7,544 nucleotides of DNA, from assembly GCA_937868455.1 (NCBI GenBank), contig CALMMO010000203.1, positions 1-7,544 on the forward strand. Reading direction: 5' to 3'. Below the pieces are notes generated by a model, which saw nothing but the letters and a program-made list of their open reading frames with translations, ran no database searches and had not been told where the DNA came from. Positions 1-6,621 of the stretch are shown piece after piece. Origin of the DNA: an uncultured Marmoricola sp. GTDB lineage: Bacteria > Actinomycetota > Actinomycetes > Propionibacteriales > Nocardioidaceae. Each line of letters begins with the position of its first letter. Positions within the stretch are counted from its first letter, which is position 1. A program made the translations under genes and the position numbers.

Positions 1-115
<115 letters not shown>

Positions 116-119
116 CTCC

Positions 120-140
120 CCGGGGCGTTCGGTCGCCCGG
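120..140. terminator. GC-rich hairpin between convergent genes, possible terminator
   Basis: The arms CCGGGGCG (120-127) and CGCCCGG (134-140) can pair with one bulged G around a TTCGGT loop. The hairpin begins five bases after the ligA stop, in the gap between two convergent genes, so it could end transcription from either side. No T-run follows on either strand, so this is only a candidate; intrinsic terminators without a U tract are common in actinobacteria. Confidence 0.4.
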
Positions 141-216
141 CAATTGTTCGCATGCCCTTTGTGTGTGTTCTTCGGGTCAGGCGCTCGACGTACGCCTGTC
201 CTGGGATTTCGACGGA

Positions 217-1062
217 TTAGCGCAAGCGGCGATGGAGCATCCGCGCGATGGCGGCCTGCTCGTTCGCAAATGGGTGGTATTTGTAGGCCGCGGTGAGCAC
301 GGTGTCTTTGCCGTTGACCCACGGGACCTTGGCGCAAATGTCGTGCCGCCTGCTGGCTCGCCACAGGTTGAGGTACTTCACGTTGGTCTCGCGGGCAGCA
401 GCCTGGACAGCCCTGTTCAGGGCCAAGTTGAGGCCGAAGGCGTAGGCGTAGTCGCCGTCGGCGAGGGGGAGGGCGTCGCAGCGTCCCTTGGTTGGGACCA
501 GACGCGGGTAGCCGATCAGCACGATGCGGGCATGGGGTGCCTTCGCCTTGACCGCGAGCACAACGTTCTTGATGCGCTCTTGGGTGCGCGGGATTGTGGT
601 GGCCAACCAATCTGTGCCGTCGGGGTTAGCCATCGCGTCTTGGCACGGATGCCCGGTCGTCTGGGTGCCAGTGATATTGGCGCACCAGTCAGTCAGCGTG
701 CCGAACAAGCCTTCGTCATTGCCGCCCAAAGAGATGGTGACTAAGTCGGTGCCGGCATTGACCGCGTCCAACTGGGGCGGCAGGTCGCCCCATGCGGTGT
801 GCTGGGAACTGTAGACGTCGCTGGTGGTGGCGGCGCTGCACGAGACATCGGTCAACCTGACTCGTGGGTGCTTGGCGGCGTAGCGGTGGGGGTAGTTGCC
901 AGTCGAGCGGATGCAGCCCCCAGCTAGCGATGTGCCGGGCACCATCGGGGCTGCGGTGAAGGAGTCGCCGAGGGCGACGTAGTCAATGGGGTCGGCCGCG
1001 ACGGCTGGCGCCGCAGTCAGACCCATCAGGGTTGCAACGATGGCAGTCAAGGTCAGGCGCAC
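217..1062 (-). CDS. Secreted SGNH/GDSL-family esterase or lipase
   Basis: Encodes 281 residues from a GTG start at 1062. Residues 1-22 form a signal peptide (RLTLTAIVATLMG core, AVA cleavage site), so the enzyme is predicted to be exported. SGNH blocks are visible: GDSF with nucleophile Ser34, the SCSA segment at 74-77, GGND at 113-116 with Asn115, and YHPFANEQ with catalytic His263. Six cysteines in the mature part (50, 75, 127, 140, 195, 243) fit the three-disulfide pattern of secreted Streptomyces SGNH lipases. No Asp stands three residues before His263, suggesting a Ser-His dyad. The likely reaction is hydrolysis of carboxylic esters of lipids or glycans; the substrate cannot be read from the sequence. 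In-frame ATG (1104) and TTG (1113) starts exist, but they add a long apolar leader and lack a ribosome site, whereas a TACCTT box lies six bases before the GTG. The gene is divergent from the DUF4349 gene and convergent with ligA. Confidence 0.87.
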   Translation of the reverse strand: MRLTLTAIVATLMGLTAAPAVAADPIDYVALGDSFTAAPMVPGTSLAGGCIRSTGNYPHRYAAKHPRVRLTDVSCSAATTSDVYSSQHTAWGDLPPQLDAVNAGTDLVTISLGGNDEGLFGTLTDWCANITGTQTTGHPCQDAMANPDGTDWLATTIPRTQERIKNVVLAVKAKAPHARIVLIGYPRLVPTKGRCDALPLADGDYAYAFGLNLALNRAVQAAARETNVKYLNLWRASRRHDICAKVPWVNGKDTVLTAAYKYHPFANEQAAIARMLHRRLR

Positions 1063-1068
1063 CGGGCA

Positions 1069-1074
1069 AAGGTA
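1069..1074 (-). promoter_or_regulatory. Putative -10 box for leaderless transcription of the esterase gene
   Basis: On the minus strand TACCTT (1074 to 1069) is followed by six bases and then the GTG at 1062. A TANNNT box 6-7 bases before the start codon is the usual layout for leaderless mRNAs in actinobacteria. No Shine-Dalgarno sequence is seen before this GTG or the alternative starts. No convincing -35 box is visible, so this rests on the -10 match and its spacing. Confidence 0.45.
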
Positions 1075-1119
1075 CGCGAAAGGCGCAACCACACCTAGCC
1101 CCATTGCGTCCAAGAGCCC

Positions 1120-2061
1120 ATGAGAACCCCCGCTGTCATGAGCCGCATCACCCCCAAACGCGCACTGATTGCTGCTGCTGTGCTCGGCATCGCCGTACTG
1201 ATCATCATGTTGCTAGCCGGGTTGATGGCTCAAGGCATGATCGGTAACCGCCAAGGATTTAGTGGCGGAGGGACCGCTGACTCATCTATGCCCGATGACG
1301 GATTCGTGGCAGATGAGAAGTCAGTGCGGGGTGAGGCAGGCGGTGACGCGCTCAGCTCGGCCCGCTCAAATATTGATGCGGCCGTTGTCGAGCAGAAGGT
1401 GATCTCTAATGGGTACGTCACCAGTGAGAGTGGCGAAGTGGGCGCAGTGCGAGCGGACGCGGTGAAGGTGGTGACGGCGGCAGGTGGGCACATCCAAGAT
1501 GAACAAACCAGCACCAACACCGAAGGTGTCATCACCTCGTCGAACCTCACTGTGCGCGTGCCATCGGCCAAGTTTGAAGACACCATGGCGAAGCTCGCCA
1601 AGCTTGGGCGGTTGATTGATCTGAGCAAGTCTGCTGAAGACGTCACCACAGAAGTGCTGGACGTCCAGGCGCGCGTGAGGGTGCAAACCGCGGCGGTGCA
1701 GCGCATCGAGAAACTGATGGAGCGTGCCAACTCGATCCGCGACATCGTGGCCCTCGAATCCGAACTGAGCAATCGGCAGGCCGAACTGGAGAGCCTCAAG
1801 GCCCAGGCAACGTGGCTCGGCAATCAGACCGCCATGAGCACCATCAGCATCAACCTGCAACGGGTTGGCACCACATCGACCCCCAACGCCTTTGTTGACG
1901 GCCTGCGTTCTGGTTGGCGCTCCTTGGCCGCATCGTTCTCGGCCCTGATCACTGTGCTCGGCGCACTCATCCCGTGGCTCATCGTTGTGGGACCTGTGCT
2001 GGTCATCGTGTGGTGGCGACGTCGTCGAAATGCTCGGTCCACTGCCACCACCGCAACCTGA
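1120..2061 (+). CDS. DUF4349 domain-containing membrane protein
   Basis: Encodes 313 residues. A hydrophobic segment at about 15-38 follows basic residues (RITPKR), then a Gly/Ser/Asp-rich linker at 45-80. The DUF4349 core covers about 85-250, with the AGGHIQDEQTST stretch (121-132), LTVRVPSAKFEDTM (143-156), LGRLIDLS and DVTTEVLDVQARV. A helical, probably coiled-coil region (about 180-232, with LESELSNRQAELESLKAQ) precedes a beta-like TMSTISINL-type end. A second membrane segment (about 272-299) is followed by RRRR. The expected topology is two membrane anchors with the core outside the cytoplasm. DUF4349 proteins have no established biochemical role; a structural or envelope role is only inference. 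ATG 1120 is used because it is the longest non-overlapping start; ATG 1138 (MSRITPKR) is equally plausible, and neither has a strong ribosome site. The gene is divergent from the esterase gene and ends 38 bases before gatC. Confidence 0.88.
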   Translation: MRTPAVMSRITPKRALIAAAVLGIAVLIIMLLAGLMAQGMIGNRQGFSGGGTADSSMPDDGFVADEKSVRGEAGGDALSSARSNIDAAVVEQKVISNGYVTSESGEVGAVRADAVKVVTAAGGHIQDEQTSTNTEGVITSSNLTVRVPSAKFEDTMAKLAKLGRLIDLSKSAEDVTTEVLDVQARVRVQTAAVQRIEKLMERANSIRDIVALESELSNRQAELESLKAQATWLGNQTAMSTISINLQRVGTTSTPNAFVDGLRSGWRSLAASFSALITVLGALIPWLIVVGPVLVIVWWRRRRNARSTATTAT

Positions 2062-2062
2062 G

Positions 2063-2092
2063 TCAACAGAACTGCTCGGGCGTCCCTAGGAT
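2063..2092 (+). promoter_or_regulatory. Putative promoter of the gatCAB operon
   Basis: TAGGAT (2087-2092) matches the TANNNT -10 consensus and ends seven bases before the gatC ATG, the spacing expected for leaderless transcription. TCAACA (2063-2068) matches TTGACA at four of six positions, with an 18-base spacer. The box lies in the 38-base gap after the DUF4349 stop, which would give gatCAB its own promoter. AGGA inside the same element (2088-2091) could instead act as a weak Shine-Dalgarno site in a read-through transcript, so the two readings compete. Confidence 0.5.
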
Positions 2093-2099
2093 TGGGCGC

Positions 2100-2408
2100 A
2101 TGTCTGCCTCTCCCACAGCGATCACGCGCGAGCAGGTGCGCCACTTGGCCGACCTCGCACGCATTGATCTCGAAGACGCTGAACTTGACCATCTGGCACC
2201 TCAACTGAGCGTGATCTTGGAGTCGGTGGCTTCGATCAGCGCCATCGCTGCCGATGACATCGAGCCAACATCGCACGCGCTGCCATTGACCAACGTGTTT
2301 CGCGACGACGTGGTCGTGCCTAGCTTGAGTGCTGAAGCCGCTCTGAGTGGGGCGCCGCAGGTTGAAGAGCAGCGGTTTGCCGTGCCGAAGATCTTGGGGG
2401 AAGAGTGA
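2100..2408 (+). CDS. gatC: Asp-tRNA(Asn)/Glu-tRNA(Gln) amidotransferase subunit C
   Basis: Encodes 102 residues, close to the usual 95-100 for GatC. The N-terminal helix reads [17 protein letters not shown], the hallmark GatC opening, followed by a helix with [12 protein letters not shown] and an extended part [18 protein letters not shown]. It ends with the [11 protein letters not shown] tail typical of actinobacterial GatC. GatC wraps around GatA and GatB and stabilises the heterotrimer that converts Glu-tRNA(Gln) and Asp-tRNA(Asn) into correctly amidated forms. ATG 2100 places the conserved helix about nine residues in; an upstream in-frame extension to 1914 would overlap the DUF4349 gene and shows no GatC homology. 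The TGA stop overlaps the GTG start of gatA (GTGA, 2405-2408), implying translational coupling. Confidence 0.96.
   Translation: MSASPTAITREQVRHLADLARIDLEDAELDHLAPQLSVILESVASISAIAADDIEPTSHALPLTNVFRDDVVVPSLSAEAALSGAPQVEEQRFAVPKILGEE
2396..2403 (+). promoter_or_regulatory. Ribosome binding site of gatA
   Basis: The purine run GGGGGAAG lies inside the end of gatC, just before the GTG start of gatA at 2405. It supports the GTG start and the stop/start overlap with gatC. Confidence 0.6.
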
Positions 2409-3910
2409 TTACCCGTTCTGCAGCCCAGTTGGCTGCCGCCCTCGAATCTGGCGAAACCACCAGCGCGCAGGTGACTGAAGCCTTCTTGAACCGCATCGGT
2501 GCCGTCGATGGTGATGTGCACGCGTTCTTGCAGGTCGATTCAGATGGCGCCATGGCCGCAGCCGCCGCTAGCGATGCTCGTCGAGCCGCCGGCGCCGCTG
2601 CGAGTGCGCTTGATGGCGTTCCGATCGCCGTCAAGGATGTGCTTGCGACCCAGGGGATTGCTACGACCTGTGGCTCCAAGATCCTGCAAGGTTGGGTGCC
2701 GCCGTACGACGCAACCGTGGTTGCTCGCCTCAAAGCTGCGGGCCTACCGATCCTGGGCAAGACCAACATGGATGAGTTCGCGATGGGGTCATCCACCGAA
2801 CACTCCGCCTACGGCCCGACGCACAACCCCTGGGACCTCGACCGCATCCCGGGTGGATCTGGTGGTGGGTCTGCCGCAGCGATCGCCGCCTTTGAGGCTC
2901 CGTTAGCCATCGGTTCCGACACCGGTGGCTCGATCCGCCAACCTGGCGCGGTCACTGGGACAGTCGGCGTCAAGCCGACGTACGGCGGCGTCAGCCGATA
3001 CGGCTTGATCGCGATGGCCAACTCACTGGACCAGGCGGGTCCGGTCACGGGCACGGTGCTCGATGCAGCGCTGCTGCACGAAGTCATCGGTGGCCATGAC
3101 CCACTCGACTCGACCAGCATCAATGCTCCAGCGAGCGGATTCGTCGAAGCCGCCATGCAGGGAGCCAACGGCGACTTGAGCGGTGTGAAGATCGGCGTGA
3201 TCACTGAACTCGGTGGCGATGGCTACCAAGCCGGCGTGCTGGCTCGGTTTAACGAGTCACTTGAGGTGATGGTCGCTGCGGGCGCCCAGATCGTTGAGGT
3301 CAGCTGCCCGTCGTTCGTGCATGCTCTGGCGGCGTACTACCTCATCATGCCGAGCGAGGCCTCCAGCAACCTGGCGCGGTTTGACGCGATGCGTTACGGC
3401 TTGCGGGTCACCCCCGATGGCGACCCGAGCGCTGAAGATGTCATGCGCGCGACCCGCGATGCGGGCTTTGGTGATGAGGTCAAACGACGCATCATCTTGG
3501 GCACCTATGCGCTGAGCAGTGGCTACTACGACGCCTATTACGGCTCCGCCCAAAAGGTGCGCACCTTGATCTCGCGCGACTTCGAGGCAGCGTTTGCTCA
3601 AGCCGATGTCTTGGTATCGCCCACCGCGCCGACCACGGCCTTCAAGTTGGGTGAAAAGCTCGACGACCCGCTGTCGATGTACCTCAACGACATCGCCACG
3701 ATCCCGGCCAACTTGGCTGGCGTGCCTGGCATGTCGTTGCCGTGCGGGCTGGCAGATGAAGACAACTTGCCAGCAGGTTTCCAAATCTTGGCTCCGGCGA
3801 TGCAAGATGCCCGGCTATATCGTGTCGGCGCAGCACTGGAGTCACTGCTGACAAATCAGTGGGGTGGCCGGTTGCTTGATCGGGTTCCTGAGCTAGGAGG
3901 TGCCCGATGA
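2405..3910 (+). CDS. gatA: Asp-tRNA(Asn)/Glu-tRNA(Gln) amidotransferase subunit A (glutaminase)
   Basis: Encodes 501 residues, full length for GatA. It belongs to the amidase signature family and releases ammonia from glutamine, which is channelled to GatB to amidate misacylated tRNA in the cytoplasm. The catalytic triad is visible: Lys77 in GVPIAVKDV, cis-Ser152 in [14 protein letters not shown], and nucleophile Ser176 in [11 protein letters not shown]. The spacing between the serines (24) equals that in characterised amidases. Other family blocks are [16 protein letters not shown] (118-132), [15 protein letters not shown] (187-201), SLDQAGP (207-213), [20 protein letters not shown] and the C-terminal [13 protein letters not shown]. 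The start is GTG at 2405 with a good ribosome site; the stop overlaps the gatB start (ATGA, 3907-3910). Catalytic residues are intact and nothing suggests inactivation. Confidence 0.97.
   Translation: MITRSAAQLAAALESGETTSAQVTEAFLNRIGAVDGDVHAFLQVDSDGAMAAAAASDARRAAGAAASALDGVPIAVKDVLATQGIATTCGSKILQGWVPPYDATVVARLKAAGLPILGKTNMDEFAMGSSTEHSAYGPTHNPWDLDRIPGGSGGGSAAAIAAFEAPLAIGSDTGGSIRQPGAVTGTVGVKPTYGGVSRYGLIAMANSLDQAGPVTGTVLDAALLHEVIGGHDPLDSTSINAPASGFVEAAMQGANGDLSGVKIGVITELGGDGYQAGVLARFNESLEVMVAAGAQIVEVSCPSFVHALAAYYLIMPSEASSNLARFDAMRYGLRVTPDGDPSAEDVMRATRDAGFGDEVKRRIILGTYALSSGYYDAYYGSAQKVRTLISRDFEAAFAQADVLVSPTAPTTAFKLGEKLDDPLSMYLNDIATIPANLAGVPGMSLPCGLADEDNLPAGFQILAPAMQDARLYRVGAALESLLTNQWGGRLLDRVPELGGAR
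3895..3901 (+). promoter_or_regulatory. Strong Shine-Dalgarno site of gatB
   Basis: AGGAGGT lies five bases before ATG 3907, within the last codons of gatA. It is a near-perfect anti-16S match and fixes the gatB start at the ATGA overlap. It is the strongest ribosome site I noticed in the window. Confidence 0.75.
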
Positions 3911-5394
3911 ATTTCGACGAGGCATTGGCAGCATTCGACCCCGCCATGGGGCTTGAGGTTCACGTCGAACTCAACACCGCCACAAAGATGTTCTGCGGTT
4001 GCCCCACCGAGTTTGGTGCTGAACCCAACACCCAGACGTGTCCCACCTGTCTGGGGTTGCCGGGCAGTTTGCCGGTCGTGAACGGGAAGGGTGTGGAGTC
4101 CGCGATCCGCATTGGGTTGGCGCTGAACTGTTCGATCGCCGAGTGGTGTCGCTTTGCCCGCAAGAACTACTTCTACCCAGACATGCCCAAGAACTTCCAG
4201 ACCTCGCAGTACGACGAGCCGATCGCCTTCGATGGGTTCCTCGATGTCGAGCTCGCCGATGGCGAGGTCGTGCGTGTTGAGATCGAGCGCGCTCACATGG
4301 AGGAAGACACCGGCAAGTCGACTCACGTCGGTGGCAGCACGGGTCGCATCCACGGCGCCGACTACTCCCTGGTCGACTACAACCGGGCTGGCATTCCGTT
4401 GATCGAGATTGTCACGAGGCCGATCCTGGGCACCCGCGAACGCGCTCCTGAGGTGGCCAAGGCCTACGTCGCTCAGTTGCGCGAAATCTTGCTCGGGCTG
4501 GGCGTCTCAGACGTCCGCATGGAGCAGGGTTCGATGCGCTGTGACGTGAACTTGTCGTTGGCGCCGAAAGACTCTGGACTGCTGGGCACTCGCACTGAGA
4601 CCAAGAACGTCAACTCCCTGCGCAGCGTTGAACGAGCGGTGCGCTTTGAGATTTCTCGCCATGCCGAGATCCTCAGTGGGGGCGGCTCGATCCTGCAGGA
4701 GACCCGGCACTTCCACGAAGACACCGGCATCACCACGAGTGGACGTGAGAAGTCCGACGCGGAGGACTACCGCTACTTCCCCGAGCCTGACTTGGTGCCG
4801 ATTGCGCCCAGTCGCGAGTGGGTCGAGCAGTTGCGCAGTGAGCTTCCCGAGCCTCCTCGGGTTCGGCGAGCGCGACTCCAAGAGGCCTGGGGATTCAGCG
4901 ACCTCGAGATGCGCGACACCGTGGGTGCAGGAGCGCTGGGATTGGTCGAGGAGACCATCGCAGCCGGTGCAGCCCCTCAGGCTGCGCGCAAGTGGTGGCT
5001 AGGTGAGTTGGCCCGCCGGGCGAACGAAGACGGTGTCGAGGTTTCTGCTTTGCCGATCACCCCAGCCGATGTTGCTGGTGTGCAGGCGCTGGTCGATGCC
5101 AAGACCATCAACGACAAACTTGCACGCGAGGTCTTTGAGGGAGTGCTGGCTGGAGAGGGCACGCCAGCCGACGTCGTTGCCAAGCGTGGCTTGGCCATGG
5201 TTTCGGACGATGGTGCCTTGGCTGAGGCAGTTGCCACAGCGATCGCCGCTAACCCCGACGTTGCGGACAAGATTCGCGAAGGCAAGGTCGCAGCGGCAGG
5301 TGCGTTGATCGGTGAGGTCATGAAACTGATGCGCGGCAAGGCAGACGCGGCACGCGTGCGCGAGTTGATATTGGAGTCTCTTACCTCAAGTTAA
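3907..5394 (+). CDS. gatB: Asp-tRNA(Asn)/Glu-tRNA(Gln) amidotransferase subunit B
   Basis: Encodes 495 residues, normal for GatB. This subunit binds the misacylated tRNA, activates Glu or Asp on it with ATP, and adds ammonia delivered from GatA. The cradle domain (about 1-300) opens with [19 protein letters not shown]. Cys30, Cys32, Cys45 and Cys48 form the zinc-type C-x-C...C-x2-C knuckle. Next come the family signature [74 protein letters not shown], and [10 protein letters not shown] with [14 protein letters not shown]. The C-terminal part (about 345-495) is the helical and YqeY-like tail that reads the tRNA elbow, ending [12 protein letters not shown]. It is translationally coupled to gatA and is the last gene of the operon. 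It also supplies the [10 protein letters not shown] form typical of actinobacteria. No defects are seen. Confidence 0.97.
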   Translation: MNFDEALAAFDPAMGLEVHVELNTATKMFCGCPTEFGAEPNTQTCPTCLGLPGSLPVVNGKGVESAIRIGLALNCSIAEWCRFARKNYFYPDMPKNFQTSQYDEPIAFDGFLDVELADGEVVRVEIERAHMEEDTGKSTHVGGSTGRIHGADYSLVDYNRAGIPLIEIVTRPILGTRERAPEVAKAYVAQLREILLGLGVSDVRMEQGSMRCDVNLSLAPKDSGLLGTRTETKNVNSLRSVERAVRFEISRHAEILSGGGSILQETRHFHEDTGITTSGREKSDAEDYRYFPEPDLVPIAPSREWVEQLRSELPEPPRVRRARLQEAWGFSDLEMRDTVGAGALGLVEETIAAGAAPQAARKWWLGELARRANEDGVEVSALPITPADVAGVQALVDAKTINDKLAREVFEGVLAGEGTPADVVAKRGLAMVSDDGALAEAVATAIAANPDVADKIREGKVAAAGALIGEVMKLMRGKADAARVRELILESLTSS

Positions 5395-5403
5395 GGCAGC
5401 ACA

Positions 5404-5421
5404 ACTGCAGGTTAGTGCAGT
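5404..5421. repeat. Perfect 6-base inverted repeat after gatB
   Basis: ACTGCA (5404-5409) and TGCAGT (5416-5421) are exact reverse complements around a GGTTAG loop, starting ten bases after the gatB stop. It could be a weak terminator stem or a protein-binding site. No T-run follows, so I do not call it a terminator. Confidence 0.4.
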
Positions 5422-5454
5422 AAGACCACCCTCTAAGTGCAAATCCAACCCACG

Positions 5455-5506
5455 TTCATGTTTGTGGTTTTAGCCTGATTCATCGGCAGCCCACCACACA
5501 CATGAA
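5455..5506 (+). promoter_or_regulatory. 13-base imperfect inverted repeat upstream of the DUF2891-like gene
   Basis: TTCATGTTTGTGG (5455-5467) and CCACACACATGAA (5494-5506) are reverse complements at 12 of 13 positions; the mismatch is T5462 against C5499. T5468-A5493 adds one pair inside, and a G-U and a C-G pair (5454 with 5507, 5453 with 5508) extend the outer end into the first base of the ribosome site. The 24-base spacer may itself fold (GCC-T-GA / TC-GGC around TTCA). The first arm is followed by TTTT (5468-5471). Possible roles are an operator for a dimeric regulator, an mRNA hairpin controlling translation, or a terminator for gatCAB. The arms are seen directly; the role is inference. 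Confidence 0.5.
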
Positions 5507-5507
5507 T

Positions 5508-5512
5508 GAGAG
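5508..5512 (+). promoter_or_regulatory. Ribosome binding site that selects ATG 5521
   Basis: GAGAG ends eight bases before ATG 5521, a normal distance. The upstream in-frame ATG at 5506 would lie before this site and has no ribosome site of its own, so 5521 is preferred. Confidence 0.5.
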
Positions 5513-5520
5513 TGATTGCG

Positions 5521-6546
5521 ATGCGTCGACTTGTTGTGATGCTTACTTGTGCCCTATTCGCGACCACGCTGAGCGCCCCGGCCGCCCAAGCCGGTGCGGA
5601 CTGGGATCGTTATAGCGCGCAGCGCCAGACAGACCTGTTGGCGTTGGCCCCGTCGCCCAAGAGCTGTATCACGCGCAGTTCGTATTCGAACGGGTCGAGC
5701 CCGCTGTTTAACAACTGTTATGACTGGCACAGCGACGTGCACGCTCACTGGGCACTGTATGCAGTCAGCGCGCTGACTGGCGACATGACCTGGTCGAACG
5801 CGTCAAGCGCCGATCTACCGCTTTCGCGGGTCAGCAGTGAGCGTTCGTATATGGGTTCACGAATCTACGGTTCCCAAAGTGACAACCCTTACGGCACGGC
5901 GTGGATGCTGTTGCTGGTTCGTGAGCGCGAACAACTCACCGGTGACACCGGTTTGCGCACATTAGGCGACTATGCGGTGACCTTGATGAAAAACCGTATG
6001 GATGGCTGGAGCACCAGTGCCTGGACGTCGTACGTCAAACGTTCTGACTACCAAAACGTCTCGTGGGCCCTGCTCAACATGTGGGAGTACTCCGTCTATC
6101 GCGGTGACACAGCCACTCAAACGTGGGTGCAGAGCAAAGTGACGCGATGGTTGAAGACGGCCGATGCGGACTACTACCTTCCCGCGAGCAAGGACGCCTC
6201 CACTGCCAGCAGTTTCTTCCCGCCGGCGTTATTGCGCCTAGCTGCGGTGGCCACGATTGAGGGGGCAAGCGCATCCGCGTGGGTTAACGCTCGGATTCCG
6301 GCCAACTACTACGCCAGCTACATCGCAAACTCCGGCACCAGCCACACCAACGCGATCAACTTCAGCAGAGCCTTTGCTTTGGGTCGGTTGGCCACCTATA
6401 CGGGACGTGCAGACTTGCGGGAGAACGCCGCCGCGTTGATCAACGCCCAGATGGATCACCCGACTGTGTGGCAGTTGGGCAACGACTACACCAACATTCA
6501 CTGGATTCCGCAGTTTGGAGTACTAGCCATTCAGGGCACTTCGTAG
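5521..6546 (+). CDS. Secreted DUF2891-like protein of unknown function
   Basis: Encodes 341 residues. A signal peptide covers 1-24 (RRLVVMLTCALFATTLSAP core, AQA cleavage before Gly25), so export is predicted. The mature part resembles DUF2891 along its length: CYDWHSDVHAHWALY (66-80) matches the family's C-F/Y-DWHS-VH-HW block, YGTAWMLLLVRE (124-135) its YG-AW block, and DYQNVSWALLNMWEY (177-190) the N-x-AF helix. FFPPALLRLA (232-241) follows, then INFSRAFALGRLA (279-291) matches the LNLSRAW block and NDYTNIHWIPQFGVLAI (321-337) the terminal Y-x-x-HW block. Composition is rich in Trp, Tyr and helix, suggesting a helical toroid, but that is inference. Cys49 and Cys66 could form a disulfide. 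No reaction is established for this family; the conserved His/Asp/Trp cluster suggests a catalytic or sugar-binding pocket. An alternative start at 5506 would add five residues. It lies between gatB and a sugar dehydrogenase gene. Confidence 0.8.
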   Translation: MRRLVVMLTCALFATTLSAPAAQAGADWDRYSAQRQTDLLALAPSPKSCITRSSYSNGSSPLFNNCYDWHSDVHAHWALYAVSALTGDMTWSNASSADLPLSRVSSERSYMGSRIYGSQSDNPYGTAWMLLLVREREQLTGDTGLRTLGDYAVTLMKNRMDGWSTSAWTSYVKRSDYQNVSWALLNMWEYSVYRGDTATQTWVQSKVTRWLKTADADYYLPASKDASTASSFFPPALLRLAAVATIEGASASAWVNARIPANYYASYIANSGTSHTNAINFSRAFALGRLATYTGRADLRENAAALINAQMDHPTVWQLGNDYTNIHWIPQFGVLAIQGTS

Positions 6547-6555
6547 CCAGGACGT

Positions 6556-6585
6556 CCCTGGGACCGGATCTAGTCGGTCCCAGGG
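6556..6585 (+). terminator. Strong 11-bp perfect stem-loop, probable terminator
   Basis: CCCTGGGACCG (6556-6566) and CGGTCCCAGGG (6575-6585) are exact reverse complements around an eight-base loop, GATCTAGT. T-G and G-T wobbles can extend the base. The stem starts nine bases after the DUF2891-like stop, as expected for an intrinsic terminator. Only TT follows, so it is of the U-poor kind. It separates this gene from the sugar dehydrogenase gene. Confidence 0.7.
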
Positions 6586-6594
6586 GTTGCCAGG

Positions 6595-6608
6595 CCCGAC
6601 GAATCGGG
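6595..6608 (+). promoter_or_regulatory. Small hairpin overlapping the ribosome site of the dehydrogenase gene
   Basis: CCCGA (6595-6599) pairs with TCGGG (6604-6608) around CGAA, a GNRA-like compact loop. The 3' arm overlaps GGGAG (6606-6610), the only plausible ribosome site before ATG 6622, about 11 bases away. Folding would partly hide that site. A five-pair stem can occur by chance, so a regulatory role is tentative. Confidence 0.3.
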
Positions 6609-6621
6609 AGACCCTCAAGGC

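Noticed and set aside
157..170. Short GTGTGTG run near the ligA-esterase gap
   Set aside because: Too short to be a meaningful simple repeat, with no partner elsewhere in the window that I noticed.
163..744. Plus-strand 193-codon open frame antisense to the esterase gene
   Set aside because: It overlaps the esterase on the other strand, and its protein shows no recognisable domain. The minus strand carries all SGNH motifs and a signal peptide.
1366..1860. Minus-strand 164-codon open frame opposite the DUF4349 gene
   Set aside because: His/Arg-rich product with no domain, lying fully inside a well-supported gene; a typical shadow frame in GC-rich DNA.
2855..2875. Gly in place of the second Ser of the GGSSGGS amidase signature in GatA
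   Set aside because: The GGSGGGS form is normal in actinobacterial GatA as I recall it. The catalytic cis-Ser152 and Ser176 are both present.
3257..3805. Minus-strand 182-codon open frame opposite gatA
   Set aside because: It is antisense to a conserved catalytic gene, and its product has no recognisable motif.
5506..5520. Alternative ATG start of the DUF2891-like gene at 5506
   Set aside because: It lies before the GAGAG ribosome site and only adds MRVIA; ATG 5521 has correct spacing and gives a standard signal peptide.
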